Shown one piece after another: positions 51,189-59,339 of a stretch of 64,000 bases of DNA. Source of the DNA: Maricaulis sp034670125 (GTDB taxonomy: Bacteria; Pseudomonadota; Alphaproteobacteria; Caulobacterales; Maricaulaceae); assembly GCF_034670125.1 (NCBI RefSeq), contig NZ_JAXMOC010000003.1:186001-250000 (forward strand). The letters run 5' to 3'. Position 1 is the first letter of the stretch. Each line of letters opens with the position of its first letter. Made by a program: the position numbers and the translations under genes. Under the pieces are notes generated by a model that was not told where the DNA came from, did not search any database, and saw nothing but the letters and a program-made list of their open reading frames with translations.

Positions 51189-53171
51189 TCAGGCCAAACG
51201 CGCTTCAGCCTGCTCGACGATTGCCGCGGCCGTAATCCCGAAATGCGCGTAGAGCTGTTCCGCCGGGGCACTGGCGCCAAAGCCGGTCATGCCCACAAAT
51301 CCGCCCTTGCGTCCAATCACCTGATCCCAGCCAAACCGCAGCGCCGCTTCGCAGGCGATGACCGGGATGTCGGCCGGGAAAAGTTCCTCGAGATAGGACT
51401 CATCCTGTTCCAGCAGGAGATCGAGGCAGGGAGCAGAGACCACTCGAACCTTGCGCCCCTTGGTACGCAAGCTGTCCGCAGCCTCGACTGCCAGGCAGAC
51501 TTCGGACCCCGTCCCGACCAGTACGACATCCGGAGCTCCTGCATCGTCCGACAGGATGTAGGCGCCGAGCGACGACCGGTTGGTGCTGCCGTCATCCGTG
51601 CGCAGGAAGGGCAGCTTCTGGCGTGACAGAGCGAGGACGGACGGCCCATCGATCCGGCGCAAGGCGAGGTCCCAGGCCTCGGCGGTTTCAAGCGCATCGG
51701 CCGGACGGAAGACGTGCATGTTCGGAATGGCCCGCAAGGAGGCGAGTGTCTCGACCGGTTGGTGGGTCGGCCCGTCTTCACCCAGCCCGATCGAATCGTG
51801 AGTCATCACGTAGACCACAGGCTGATGCATCAATGAGGACAGACGCATCGACGGGCGGCAATAATCGGCGAAGACCAGGAAGGTCGCGACATGCGGGCGA
51901 AAGCCCCCATGCAGGGACATGCCATTGGCGCACGCCGCCATGCCGTGCTCGCGCACACCGAAATGGATGTACTGGCCGGCATAGTCCCCGGCCTTCACAA
52001 TGCCGACATCCGGCGTCTTGGTGAGGTTGGAACCTGCCAGATCGGCTGAGCCACCCGCCAGGCTCGGCCAGTCACCGATAATCGCCGCCAGGGTCTGGCC
52101 GGAAGCGGCCCGGGTCGCCAGCACCGGCTTGTCGGCCGCAACCTTCCTGCGCCAGGCGTCCAGCGCAGCGATCTCGGCTTCACCCGGTTCGCCGGAAATC
52201 TGGGCCACGAAATCATCGGCCCGGTCCGAGCCGGCCAACCTGTCCTGCCAAGCCTGGTGGGCATCTGCCGAACCGGTCGCCCGCCATGCGTCCACGATCT
52301 CGGCAGGAATTTCAAATGGAGCGGCTGACCAGCCAAGCGCCTTGCGCGTCCCGGCAATCTCGTCGGGCCCCAGCGGTGCACCATGGCTGCCTGCGGTTCC
52401 CGCCTTGGTCGGCGCGCCGAAGCCAATCGTTGTCCGGCAGGCGATCAGGACCGGCTTGTCGGACGAACGCGCAGCCTGCAGGGCGGCATCGATGGCGGCC
52501 GGATCATGTCCGTCAATGCGCGATACCGACCAACCAGCTGCATCGAAGCGCTTGAGGACATCGGTACTCTCGGAAAGGTCGGTCGGCCCGTCGATGGAAA
52601 TTTCATTGTCGTCCCACAGCACGCAGAGGCGGTTGAGCCCCAGATGCCCGGCCAGGGAAATGGCCTCGTGGGAAATGCCTTCCTGCAGGTCTCCGTCCGA
52701 AGCGATGACCCAGGTACGGTGGTCGACGAGGTCATCACCATAGCGCGCGTTCATCATGCGCTCGGCCAGGGCCATGCCGACTGACATCGAGATCCCCTGC
52801 CCCAGCGGCCCGGTCGTCGCTTCCACACCCGGCGTGTGACCATATTCCGGGTGGCCGGCGGTGAGGCTGTCCAGTTGGCGGAAGTTCTTCAACTCATCCA
52901 TGGAGATGTCCTCGAACCCGGCGAGGTGCAGGATCGAGTAAAGCAACATGGAGCCATGGCCTGCCGACAGCACGAAGCGGTCACGATCGGCCCAAGCCGG
53001 CGCCGCGGGATCGAATTTCATGTGCTTGGACCACAAAACGGTGGCCACGTCGGCCATACCCATTGGCATGCCGGGATGGCCGGAATTGGCTTGCTGGACC
53101 GCATCCATCGACAGCGCCCGGATGGCATTGGCCATGTCGGTCATGGAAACAGGGTTTGAAGGCGTGGTCAT
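51189..53171 (-). CDS. tkt: Transketolase
   Basis: 660 residues. TPP enzyme with SAGHGSMLLYSILHLAG, GPLGQGISMSVG, ASDGDLQEGISHEA (TPP/metal motif GDG..N-like), and the pyrimidine domain with FGVREHGMAACANGMSLHGG and THDSIGLGEDGPTHQPVE. It moves two-carbon units in the non-oxidative pentose phosphate pathway and the Calvin cycle; no Calvin cycle genes are nearby. It lies 27 bp after pgi on the same strand, in a central carbohydrate group. Confidence 0.96.
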   Translation of the reverse strand: MTTPSNPVSMTDMANAIRALSMDAVQQANSGHPGMPMGMADVATVLWSKHMKFDPAAPAWADRDRFVLSAGHGSMLLYSILHLAGFEDISMDELKNFRQLDSLTAGHPEYGHTPGVEATTGPLGQGISMSVGMALAERMMNARYGDDLVDHRTWVIASDGDLQEGISHEAISLAGHLGLNRLCVLWDDNEISIDGPTDLSESTDVLKRFDAAGWSVSRIDGHDPAAIDAALQAARSSDKPVLIACRTTIGFGAPTKAGTAGSHGAPLGPDEIAGTRKALGWSAAPFEIPAEIVDAWRATGSADAHQAWQDRLAGSDRADDFVAQISGEPGEAEIAALDAWRRKVAADKPVLATRAASGQTLAAIIGDWPSLAGGSADLAGSNLTKTPDVGIVKAGDYAGQYIHFGVREHGMAACANGMSLHGGFRPHVATFLVFADYCRPSMRLSSLMHQPVVYVMTHDSIGLGEDGPTHQPVETLASLRAIPNMHVFRPADALETAEAWDLALRRIDGPSVLALSRQKLPFLRTDDGSTNRSSLGAYILSDDAGAPDVVLVGTGSEVCLAVEAADSLRTKGRKVRVVSAPCLDLLLEQDESYLEELFPADIPVIACEAALRFGWDQVIGRKGGFVGMTGFGASAPAEQLYAHFGITAAAIVEQAEARLA

Positions 53172-53198
53172 GAAGCGTCTCCTGCGCCGGGCCGGTGG

Positions 53199-54752
53199 CT
53201 AGCCGGATATCAGGCCTGTCCTAGCAAGCAAGGCTTTTGTGGACGCGTCATAGCTGGATATATCGCCGTCCAAAATCCCCTTGGTCAGCACTTTTCCCAG
53301 CTCGACACCCCACTGGTCGAACGGATTGATGTCGTACAGGACGCTTTCGACAAAAACCTTGTGTTCATGCAAGGCGATAAGCGCGCCGAGCGTCGCCGGG
53401 GTCAGATCATCCAGGAGCAGGGTCGCCGAAGGGCGGTTACCGGGCATTGATTTGTGGCTGGCGAGATCCGGCTCGGTCGCCGGATCGATCTGGCGTCCAT
53501 CCAGCAAGGCAGCGCCCTGGGCAGCCATGTTGGCGGCCAGGGCGCGCTCGCGCGGATCGGAACTGGCAAAATGGCGGGCCACGCCAATGAAGTCGACCGG
53601 CACGACATCGCCACCCTGATGGAGCCATTGGAAGAAAGAGTGCTGGATTTCGGTACCATTGCCTCCCCAGACGAGGGCGCCGCCGGGTGTCGGGCCGGGC
53701 TGGCCGTCAACGGTCACCGACTTGCCGAGTGATTCCATCTCCAGCTGCTGGAAATAGTCCGCCAGCTTGCCCAGACGCGCCGAATAGGCGGCAACACATC
53801 GCGCCGGATAATTCATCCCGATCCGGTTCCACACATCGATCAAGCCCTTGAGAACCGGCATGTTGCGCTCGAGCGGGGCGGAGGCAAAGTGCTGATCCAT
53901 TTCCCGCGCACCATCGCGGAAAGCCTGGAAGACTGACGGTCCAAGGCCGATCTCAAGGGCCAGCCCGACCGCACTCCAGACCGAATATCGACCACCGACC
54001 CAGTCAGGGAAATCAAACACCAGGGACGGATCGATACCGAACGCCTTCGCCTTGTCCGGTGCCGCCGAGGCGGCCGCGAAATGGGCGCCGGCCCGCGCGG
54101 CGCCGACATGTCCGGCCAGCCAGTCACGAGCTGCCTCCCCGGTCATCAGGGTTTCCTGTGTCGAAAAGGATTTCGACGCCACGATGAACAGGATGGCCGC
54201 CGGGTCGGCACCCGCCACCGCGTGCTTCAGATCGCTGGGATCCAGGCTGGCGACAAACCGCAGTTCCGGCCCATCAGCGGCATGGTCAGCCAGGGCATCT
54301 CCCACCAGGCGCGGGCCAAGATCTGAACCACCGATCCCGATATTGACCACCCGGCTGATCGGCACCCCGGACGGCGCAAACCCGCCCGAGCGGACACGGT
54401 CGGCGAACGCACGCGTTTCAGCCTGCGTGCGTGACACCAGTATCGCCGCGTCGCTCCCCGCCAAATCGCCGCCCTCCCGGTAGGCCATATGGAGCGCCGG
54501 TCGGTTTTCGGTAGCGTTCACAATTTTGCCCGAAAGAAGCGCGTCCCGCTTGCTTTCAAGTCCGCTCGCGCGGGCCCGGGCAAACAGGGCTTCCAGCGCG
54601 GCCGCGTCCAGTCGCTGTTTCGTGGCGTCCAGTTCAAGACCGGCAATTTTGAGGATCAGGGCTTGCGAGCGCTCCTCGCCAGCTTCCGTCAGCGCGCGAA
54701 GGGAGGTGCCGGACAGGCGCACGGCATGAGCATTCAATTCGGTATCGGACAC
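53199..54752 (-). CDS. pgi: Glucose-6-phosphate isomerase
   Basis: 517 residues from a GTG at 54752, chosen because AGGAAG lies four bases upstream; a TTG at 54785 is also in frame. SIS-fold isomerase with NIGIGGSDLGPRLVGDAL, SKSFSTQETLMTGEAARDWL, the active-site region GGRYSVWSAVGLALEIG, GGNGTEIQHSFFQWLHQG (Glu/His catalysis) and FDQWGVELGK at the end. It interconverts glucose-6-P and fructose-6-P. Its product is the substrate of mannose-6-P synthesis, whose further enzymes are encoded next door. Confidence 0.95.
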   Translation of the reverse strand: MSDTELNAHAVRLSGTSLRALTEAGEERSQALILKIAGLELDATKQRLDAAALEALFARARASGLESKRDALLSGKIVNATENRPALHMAYREGGDLAGSDAAILVSRTQAETRAFADRVRSGGFAPSGVPISRVVNIGIGGSDLGPRLVGDALADHAADGPELRFVASLDPSDLKHAVAGADPAAILFIVASKSFSTQETLMTGEAARDWLAGHVGAARAGAHFAAASAAPDKAKAFGIDPSLVFDFPDWVGGRYSVWSAVGLALEIGLGPSVFQAFRDGAREMDQHFASAPLERNMPVLKGLIDVWNRIGMNYPARCVAAYSARLGKLADYFQQLEMESLGKSVTVDGQPGPTPGGALVWGGNGTEIQHSFFQWLHQGGDVVPVDFIGVARHFASSDPRERALAANMAAQGAALLDGRQIDPATEPDLASHKSMPGNRPSATLLLDDLTPATLGALIALHEHKVFVESVLYDINPFDQWGVELGKVLTKGILDGDISSYDASTKALLARTGLISG

Positions 54753-54806
54753 GGGTCTTCCTGCACTCACGATCAGAGTGGACAACCTATTGGCAGCTCC
54801 CCGGCT

Positions 54807-55967
54807 TCACAAGACTTTCGCGGCGCTTTCCGCGACCTCGGTATCGGCCCGATGGGCGTCAACCACCGCCCCGAGCACATGATAGAGGGTACTGGCGGGC
54901 ATGCGATCGGCGACACGGTGTCCGGAGGCATCAATCTGGTCGATCCACCCCCCCGGAATGGCGGGGTCAAGATGGTGCCGGAAGAGCAGATCGCAGACGG
55001 TTTCCAGTTCGGTACCGGCCGACCGGTGGCCGGCGCGCTGACGGGCCGCCGCGGCGCGCAACCACTCGGTCTGCATCCAGGTTCGCGAACCGGCATCCAG
55101 CGTCTGGCCGTCCGGCCGGACGGTGGCGACCAGGCAACCGGTCCCGCGATTGCGCCCGATACCGGTGCCATGCGCATGCAGGAATTCGAGAATGGTCTCA
55201 TCCACGCTTGCGCCGTGGTCACGATAGGCATGCAACAGCCAGATCCATTCGACTTCATGGCCCGGCTCGACCACTGCGCCCGCAGGATCGGCCGTGACCT
55301 GCCAATCGGCGTCGAAGAACTCGTACAAGACCCCCGCATCCCGGTCGAGAAAACGGGTCGAGAACAGCTGGTAGATCGCCTCGATGCGGGTCAGGAAGGT
55401 CTGGTCTCCGGTGGCGTCATACCAGGCCAGCAATGCTTCGAAGAGATGCATGTGGGGGTTTTGCCGACGCGGTAGCTGGGCAGCTCCGATCGCTTCGGCA
55501 TAACCGCCCTGGGGGCGGGTCAGGTGGGTGTCGAGATAGATGAGGATCTCGTCGGCGAGCTGGCGATAATGACTGTCATGCGTGACCCGGTGCAGCCAGG
55601 ACAGGGCCAGCAGGATGAAGGCATGGTCGTACAGGTCACGCGCCGGGCTTTCGATTTCGCCGCTGGCGGTAAGTGTGTGGACCCAGCCAGGCGTTCCGTC
55701 CGGCGCATGGGCGCGGCGTTCAAGCAGCTCGAAGCCTTCCACCGCCAAGTCCAGCCCGTCACTCCAACCGGCATGATGGGCGCGCGCGAACACATAGATC
55801 TGGCGAGCCTGGGTTCGGACACGCCGTGTATCACCGGTGACCGGTTGCCCGTCCAGGCTGAGTGATTCCAGAAAGCCGCCGAACCGCTTGTCCCAGGCGC
55901 GCTCGGACCAGAATGGCAGGGCCGTCTCGACGCCCCATTCCCGCAGTCTCGAAGCCCAATCCGCCAT
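54807..55967 (-). CDS. AGE-family epimerase/isomerase
   Basis: 386 residues. (alpha/alpha)6-barrel of the N-acylglucosamine 2-epimerase family: RRVRTQARQIYVFARAH at 48-64, LYDHAFILLALSW (conserved His), RRQNPHMHLFEALLAW, EPGHEVEWIWLL and RTWMQTEWLRAA. Members epimerise free sugars; some act as mannose or mannose-6-phosphate isomerases. With pgi upstream and manC downstream (lacking its own isomerase domain), supply of mannose-6-P is a plausible role, by inference. Substrate is not decidable from sequence. It lies 23 bp after yebC. Confidence 0.87.
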   Translation of the reverse strand: MADWASRLREWGVETALPFWSERAWDKRFGGFLESLSLDGQPVTGDTRRVRTQARQIYVFARAHHAGWSDGLDLAVEGFELLERRAHAPDGTPGWVHTLTASGEIESPARDLYDHAFILLALSWLHRVTHDSHYRQLADEILIYLDTHLTRPQGGYAEAIGAAQLPRRQNPHMHLFEALLAWYDATGDQTFLTRIEAIYQLFSTRFLDRDAGVLYEFFDADWQVTADPAGAVVEPGHEVEWIWLLHAYRDHGASVDETILEFLHAHGTGIGRNRGTGCLVATVRPDGQTLDAGSRTWMQTEWLRAAAARQRAGHRSAGTELETVCDLLFRHHLDPAIPGGWIDQIDASGHRVADRMPASTLYHVLGAVVDAHRADTEVAESAAKVL

Positions 55968-55990
55968 TCGCCCCGCCTGTCAGATGCCAA

Positions 55991-56752
55991 TCAGTCCAGT
56001 TGCGCCATATCCTCGTCGGAAATGTCGAAATTGGCGTAAACATTCTGCACGTCGTCGCTGTCTTCCAGCATTTCCATCATCTTCATCAAGGTCGCGACCT
56101 TGTCGCCGGTCACTTCGATCAGGTTTTGCGGACGCCAGATCAGCTTGGCGGAGGACGGATCCTCGAAGGTCGCGGACAGCGCCCCGACAACCTCCATCAG
56201 GTCCTCTCGGGCGGTATAGATGACGTGTTCGCCCTCATTGTCCTCATCGCCGGGCTCGGACGCAACATCCTCGGCGCCGGCCTCTATGGCGGCTTCCATC
56301 ATCGTGTCTTCGTCGGCTTTTGAGAGCGGGTACCGGATCTCGCCGACATTATCGAACATGAAGGCGACCGAGCCGGTCTCGCCCAGATTGCCGCCATTCT
56401 TGGCAAAGGCCGTACGGACCTCCGCGGCGGCCCGATTCTTGTTGTCGGTCGAAACTTCGACGATCACTCCAGTCCCGGCTGGACCAAAGCCCTCATAGCG
56501 GATGTCTTCATAAGACTCGTCATCACCGCCCGAGGCCTTGTCGATCGCGCGCTGGATATTGTCCTTGGGCATCGACTGGCCCTTGGCATTGGCGACAGCG
56601 AGACGAAGGCGCGGATTGGCATCAACGTCCGGTCCACCCAGCTTGGCGGCAATGGAAATTTCCTTGGAGAGGCGCGAGAAGAGCTTTGAACGCAGCTTGT
56701 CCTGGCGGCCCTTGCGGTGCTGGATATTGGCCCATTTGGAGTGTCCGGCCAT
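55991..56752 (-). CDS. yebC: YebC/PmpR-family protein
   Basis: 253 residues. The N-terminus MAGHSKWANIQHRKGRQD and the later VANAKGQSMPKDNIQRAI and YEGFGPAGTGVIVE are hallmark YebC segments; three-domain protein of the TACO1 family. Homologues were described as DNA-binding regulators and, more recently, as aids for translation of proline-rich stretches by ribosomes. In many genomes yebC precedes ruvC; here ruvCAB is 10 kb away and the neighbours are sugar genes. Confidence 0.95.
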   Translation of the reverse strand: MAGHSKWANIQHRKGRQDKLRSKLFSRLSKEISIAAKLGGPDVDANPRLRLAVANAKGQSMPKDNIQRAIDKASGGDDESYEDIRYEGFGPAGTGVIVEVSTDNKNRAAAEVRTAFAKNGGNLGETGSVAFMFDNVGEIRYPLSKADEDTMMEAAIEAGAEDVASEPGDEDNEGEHVIYTAREDLMEVVGALSATFEDPSSAKLIWRPQNLIEVTGDKVATLMKMMEMLEDSDDVQNVYANFDISDEDMAQLD

Positions 56753-56845
56753 GATCGGGATCCCTGTTCCTGCGGATTCGAGGCGCCTTCCTTACCCAGA
56801 ATGACGGGCAAACGCCACACCTTGCGCCACATCGGCGCGCGTCTG

Positions 56846-57928
56846 TCAGAGCAAGTCGGTCCGCCCTTCGGCCTTGAGCTGCTCGACCACTGACTTGATC
56901 GCCTGGCTGTCATTGCGGTCGGCCACAAGTACCGCATCGCGGGTCTGGACCACGACGAGGTCCCTCACACCACACAACACGACGCGGGTGTCGGTCGCAA
57001 AACCAAAGCACCGGCGGGCGTCGAGGAAATTGACGTCCCCGGTTCCGGCATTGCCCGCACTGTCCTTGTCGCGGATTTGCCAAAGCGCATCGAACGAACC
57101 GACATCCGACCATCCGATGTCAGCCGGCACGACAGCCGCACGGTCAGTCCCTTCCATGACGGCATAATCAAACGAGATGGACGGGCAACGGGCAAAGGCC
57201 CCGGCCTCAAGATCGAGCCGGACTCCAGCCTGGTGTCCGCCGCTGATCGCTTTGCGCACGGCCGCCAGGACATCCGGGCATTGCCGGTGCATTTCATCAA
57301 TGACCGCGTCCGGTGCAAACAGGAAAATCCCTGCATTCCAGTAGTACCCCCCGACGCGCAGGAAGTCGGTCGCTGTGGCCGCATCCGGTTTTTCTGTGAA
57401 GGCGCGCACGTCAAAACCCGGGCCGCTGGCATCGCCGCGCCGGATATAGCCATAGCCCGTATGCGGTTGATCCGGCTCGATGCCGAACGTCACCAGGCGA
57501 CCGCTTCTCGCCAGGGCACTGCCCTGCCCGATCGCGGAGCGGAACGATCCGACATCCCGGATGAAGTGATCCGCCGGCAGGAGCAAAACGAGGTCGGCAC
57601 CGTCAGTGGCCTTGGCCAGTTCCGCCGCCGCTGCAGCAACCGCCGCCGTATTGCGCCCCACGGGCTCGACCACGAAACGGGCCTCGGGAAACCCGTTGCC
57701 GGCCAATTGGGCGCGCGCAGTATCCACCTGTTTGGCATTGAGAATGACCAGGGGAGGCAGGAATTCAATGCCATCTCCCTCCCCCGCGACCCGCCGGGCC
57801 GTCTCGACCAGCATGCTGGCATCAGAGGTCAGCGCCTGCAGCTGTTTGGGCATGTCCTCGCGGGACAGAGGCCAGAGCCGCGTGCCTGATCCTCCCGACA
57901 TGATCACTGGCAGGATACGCGTTGTCAT
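56846..57928 (-). CDS. manC: Mannose-1-phosphate guanylyltransferase (monofunctional)
   Basis: 360 residues. Nucleotidyltransferase with MSGGSGTRLWPLSREDMPKQ (10-29, GTP-binding signature), VEPVGRNTAAVAAAA, LLPADHFI, and FTEKPDAATA (FVEKP motif). It makes GDP-mannose from mannose-1-P and GTP. It stops at the nucleotidyltransferase plus beta-helix part, without the C-terminal cupin-type mannose-6-P isomerase domain found in AlgA/XanB-type proteins, so an isomerase must come from elsewhere. Possible consumers are the glycosyltransferases at 12.8-18.7 kb. Confidence 0.93.
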   Translation of the reverse strand: MTTRILPVIMSGGSGTRLWPLSREDMPKQLQALTSDASMLVETARRVAGEGDGIEFLPPLVILNAKQVDTARAQLAGNGFPEARFVVEPVGRNTAAVAAAAAELAKATDGADLVLLLPADHFIRDVGSFRSAIGQGSALARSGRLVTFGIEPDQPHTGYGYIRRGDASGPGFDVRAFTEKPDAATATDFLRVGGYYWNAGIFLFAPDAVIDEMHRQCPDVLAAVRKAISGGHQAGVRLDLEAGAFARCPSISFDYAVMEGTDRAAVVPADIGWSDVGSFDALWQIRDKDSAGNAGTGDVNFLDARRCFGFATDTRVVLCGVRDLVVVQTRDAVLVADRNDSQAIKSVVEQLKAEGRTDLL

Positions 57929-57965
57929 GTCTTGTCTCCCCGCAGCCGCCCGGCTGCCGGGGCGA

Positions 57966-58235
57966 TCAATTGCTCATGACGCCCCGAACCGGTTCGACAC
58001 GCGTTGCAGGGGGGAAGTTACGCATTGAGAGATAGTTCAACAAGCGTCCCAACATCCGGGCGCTGTCCGTCTGCACGACCCGGATATGGGCCCGGTCGTC
58101 CTGAAGGTGGGTGGTGAACAGGCAGGCGTCATCCCCGTCGGCCCCGCTTTCACAGGATCGCAGGAACTCCACCATGTGATTGTCGAACACCATGGCATCC
58201 TGCGCATGCTCGAACCGGATGGTTTGCTTGAACAT
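57966..58235 (-). CDS. Small conserved hypothetical protein
   Basis: 89 residues from the ATG at 58235, which has a very strong GGAGGAGGGGGGA before it. The sequence MFKQTIRFEHAQDAMVFDNH is followed by two cysteines (SCESGADGDDACLF) and HIRVVQTDSARMLGRLLNYL. There is no signal or membrane helix; an alpha/beta cytosolic fold seems likely. Unrecognised. It lies 37 bp upstream of manC on the same strand, so it is probably in that transcript. Confidence 0.7.
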   Translation of the reverse strand: MFKQTIRFEHAQDAMVFDNHMVEFLRSCESGADGDDACLFTTHLQDDRAHIRVVQTDSARMLGRLLNYLSMRNFPPATRVEPVRGVMSN

Positions 58236-58441
58236 CTTTCCCCCCTCCTCCATCGCGCCGGGCCGGTTTCGGCGAGACGCTCGGGCCATTCTTCGACCTA
58301 TCCTGCCGCCGAACATGCCCGACACGCTGTGAACACCGTCACAGCACGACTGACTTTCACGCTAGCGGCCCGGTGAGGGGGATCAACCGGTTGCAGCGGC
58401 GAACCGCACGCTTTGCGCTGCGTCGCAGCAAAATTGTCACA

Positions 58442-59257
58442 TCAGGTCGGGAAGCATTCCGAGAGCTGCCCACCCAAGCGGATGGGCTCACAGCGCTGCG
58501 CCAGACCGGTCGCATCATCGGTCTCGACAAAAACGCCGCACAGGGTCGCCTCACCCGTGGCCGGCTCGAACCGGGCGGATCGCATCCGGGTCGTGAAGCG
58601 GCGCATGGGCTCTTCCTTGTCCATGCCGATCACGCTGTCATAGTCGCCGCACATGCCGGCATCGGTCTGGTAGGCGGTGCCGCCGGGCAGGACGCGCGCA
58701 TCAGCGGTCGGCACATGGGTATGCGTACCCACAACGAGACTGGCCCGCCCGTCGCAGAAGGCCCCCATCGCCATCTTTTCACTCGTCGCCTCGCCATGAA
58801 AATCGATGATCGCCGCATCGGCCACCACGCCGAGTGGTGCTGCCGCGAGTTCCCGCTCCACCGCGGTAAACGGGTCGTCGAGCGACTCCATGAACAGATT
58901 GCCCATGACATTCATCACGAAAACCCGGCGACCGTCGGGCAGGTCATAGAGATTGGCACCGGCACCGGGTGTCGACCCGACCGGATAATTGGCCGGTCGC
59001 AACAAGCGCGGTTCACGGTCGATATAGCTCAGGGTCTCGCGCTGGTCCCACGCGTGATTGCCAAGGGTGAGCACATCGGCGCCGAGCTCGAACAGCTGGT
59101 TGCAGATCTTTTCCGTAACCCCGAAACCGGCGGCGGCGTTCTCGGCGTTGATGACCACAAAGTCAGGCTTCAACGCCTCCTTCACACGCGGCAGGTGAAC
59201 CTCGATCGCGCGGCGGCCGGACTTGCCGACAATGTCTCCGAAAAAGGCCAGGCGCAT
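58442..59257 (-). CDS. YmdB-family metallophosphoesterase (TIGR00282)
   Basis: 271 residues. Calcineurin-like fold with metal ligands in FFGDIVGKSGRR (D8), VINAENAAAGFG, TLGNHAWD and GTHTHVPTADARVLPGG. YmdB-family enzymes of Bacillus hydrolyse 2',3'-cyclic nucleotides and affect biofilm; the alphaproteobacterial role is not known. Full length for the family. It follows the large metH gene by 82 bp on the same strand. The 188 bp between it and the next leftward gene shows nothing clear. Confidence 0.9.
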   Translation of the reverse strand: MRLAFFGDIVGKSGRRAIEVHLPRVKEALKPDFVVINAENAAAGFGVTEKICNQLFELGADVLTLGNHAWDQRETLSYIDREPRLLRPANYPVGSTPGAGANLYDLPDGRRVFVMNVMGNLFMESLDDPFTAVERELAAAPLGVVADAAIIDFHGEATSEKMAMGAFCDGRASLVVGTHTHVPTADARVLPGGTAYQTDAGMCGDYDSVIGMDKEEPMRRFTTRMRSARFEPATGEATLCGVFVETDDATGLAQRCEPIRLGGQLSECFPT

Positions 59258-59339
59258 GAAAAGGGCTCCGTCAGCGGGTTGGCCGACGGATATGGCGCAT
59301 CATGGCGTGAATGTCCAAGTCATCACTGATGCAAACGGG

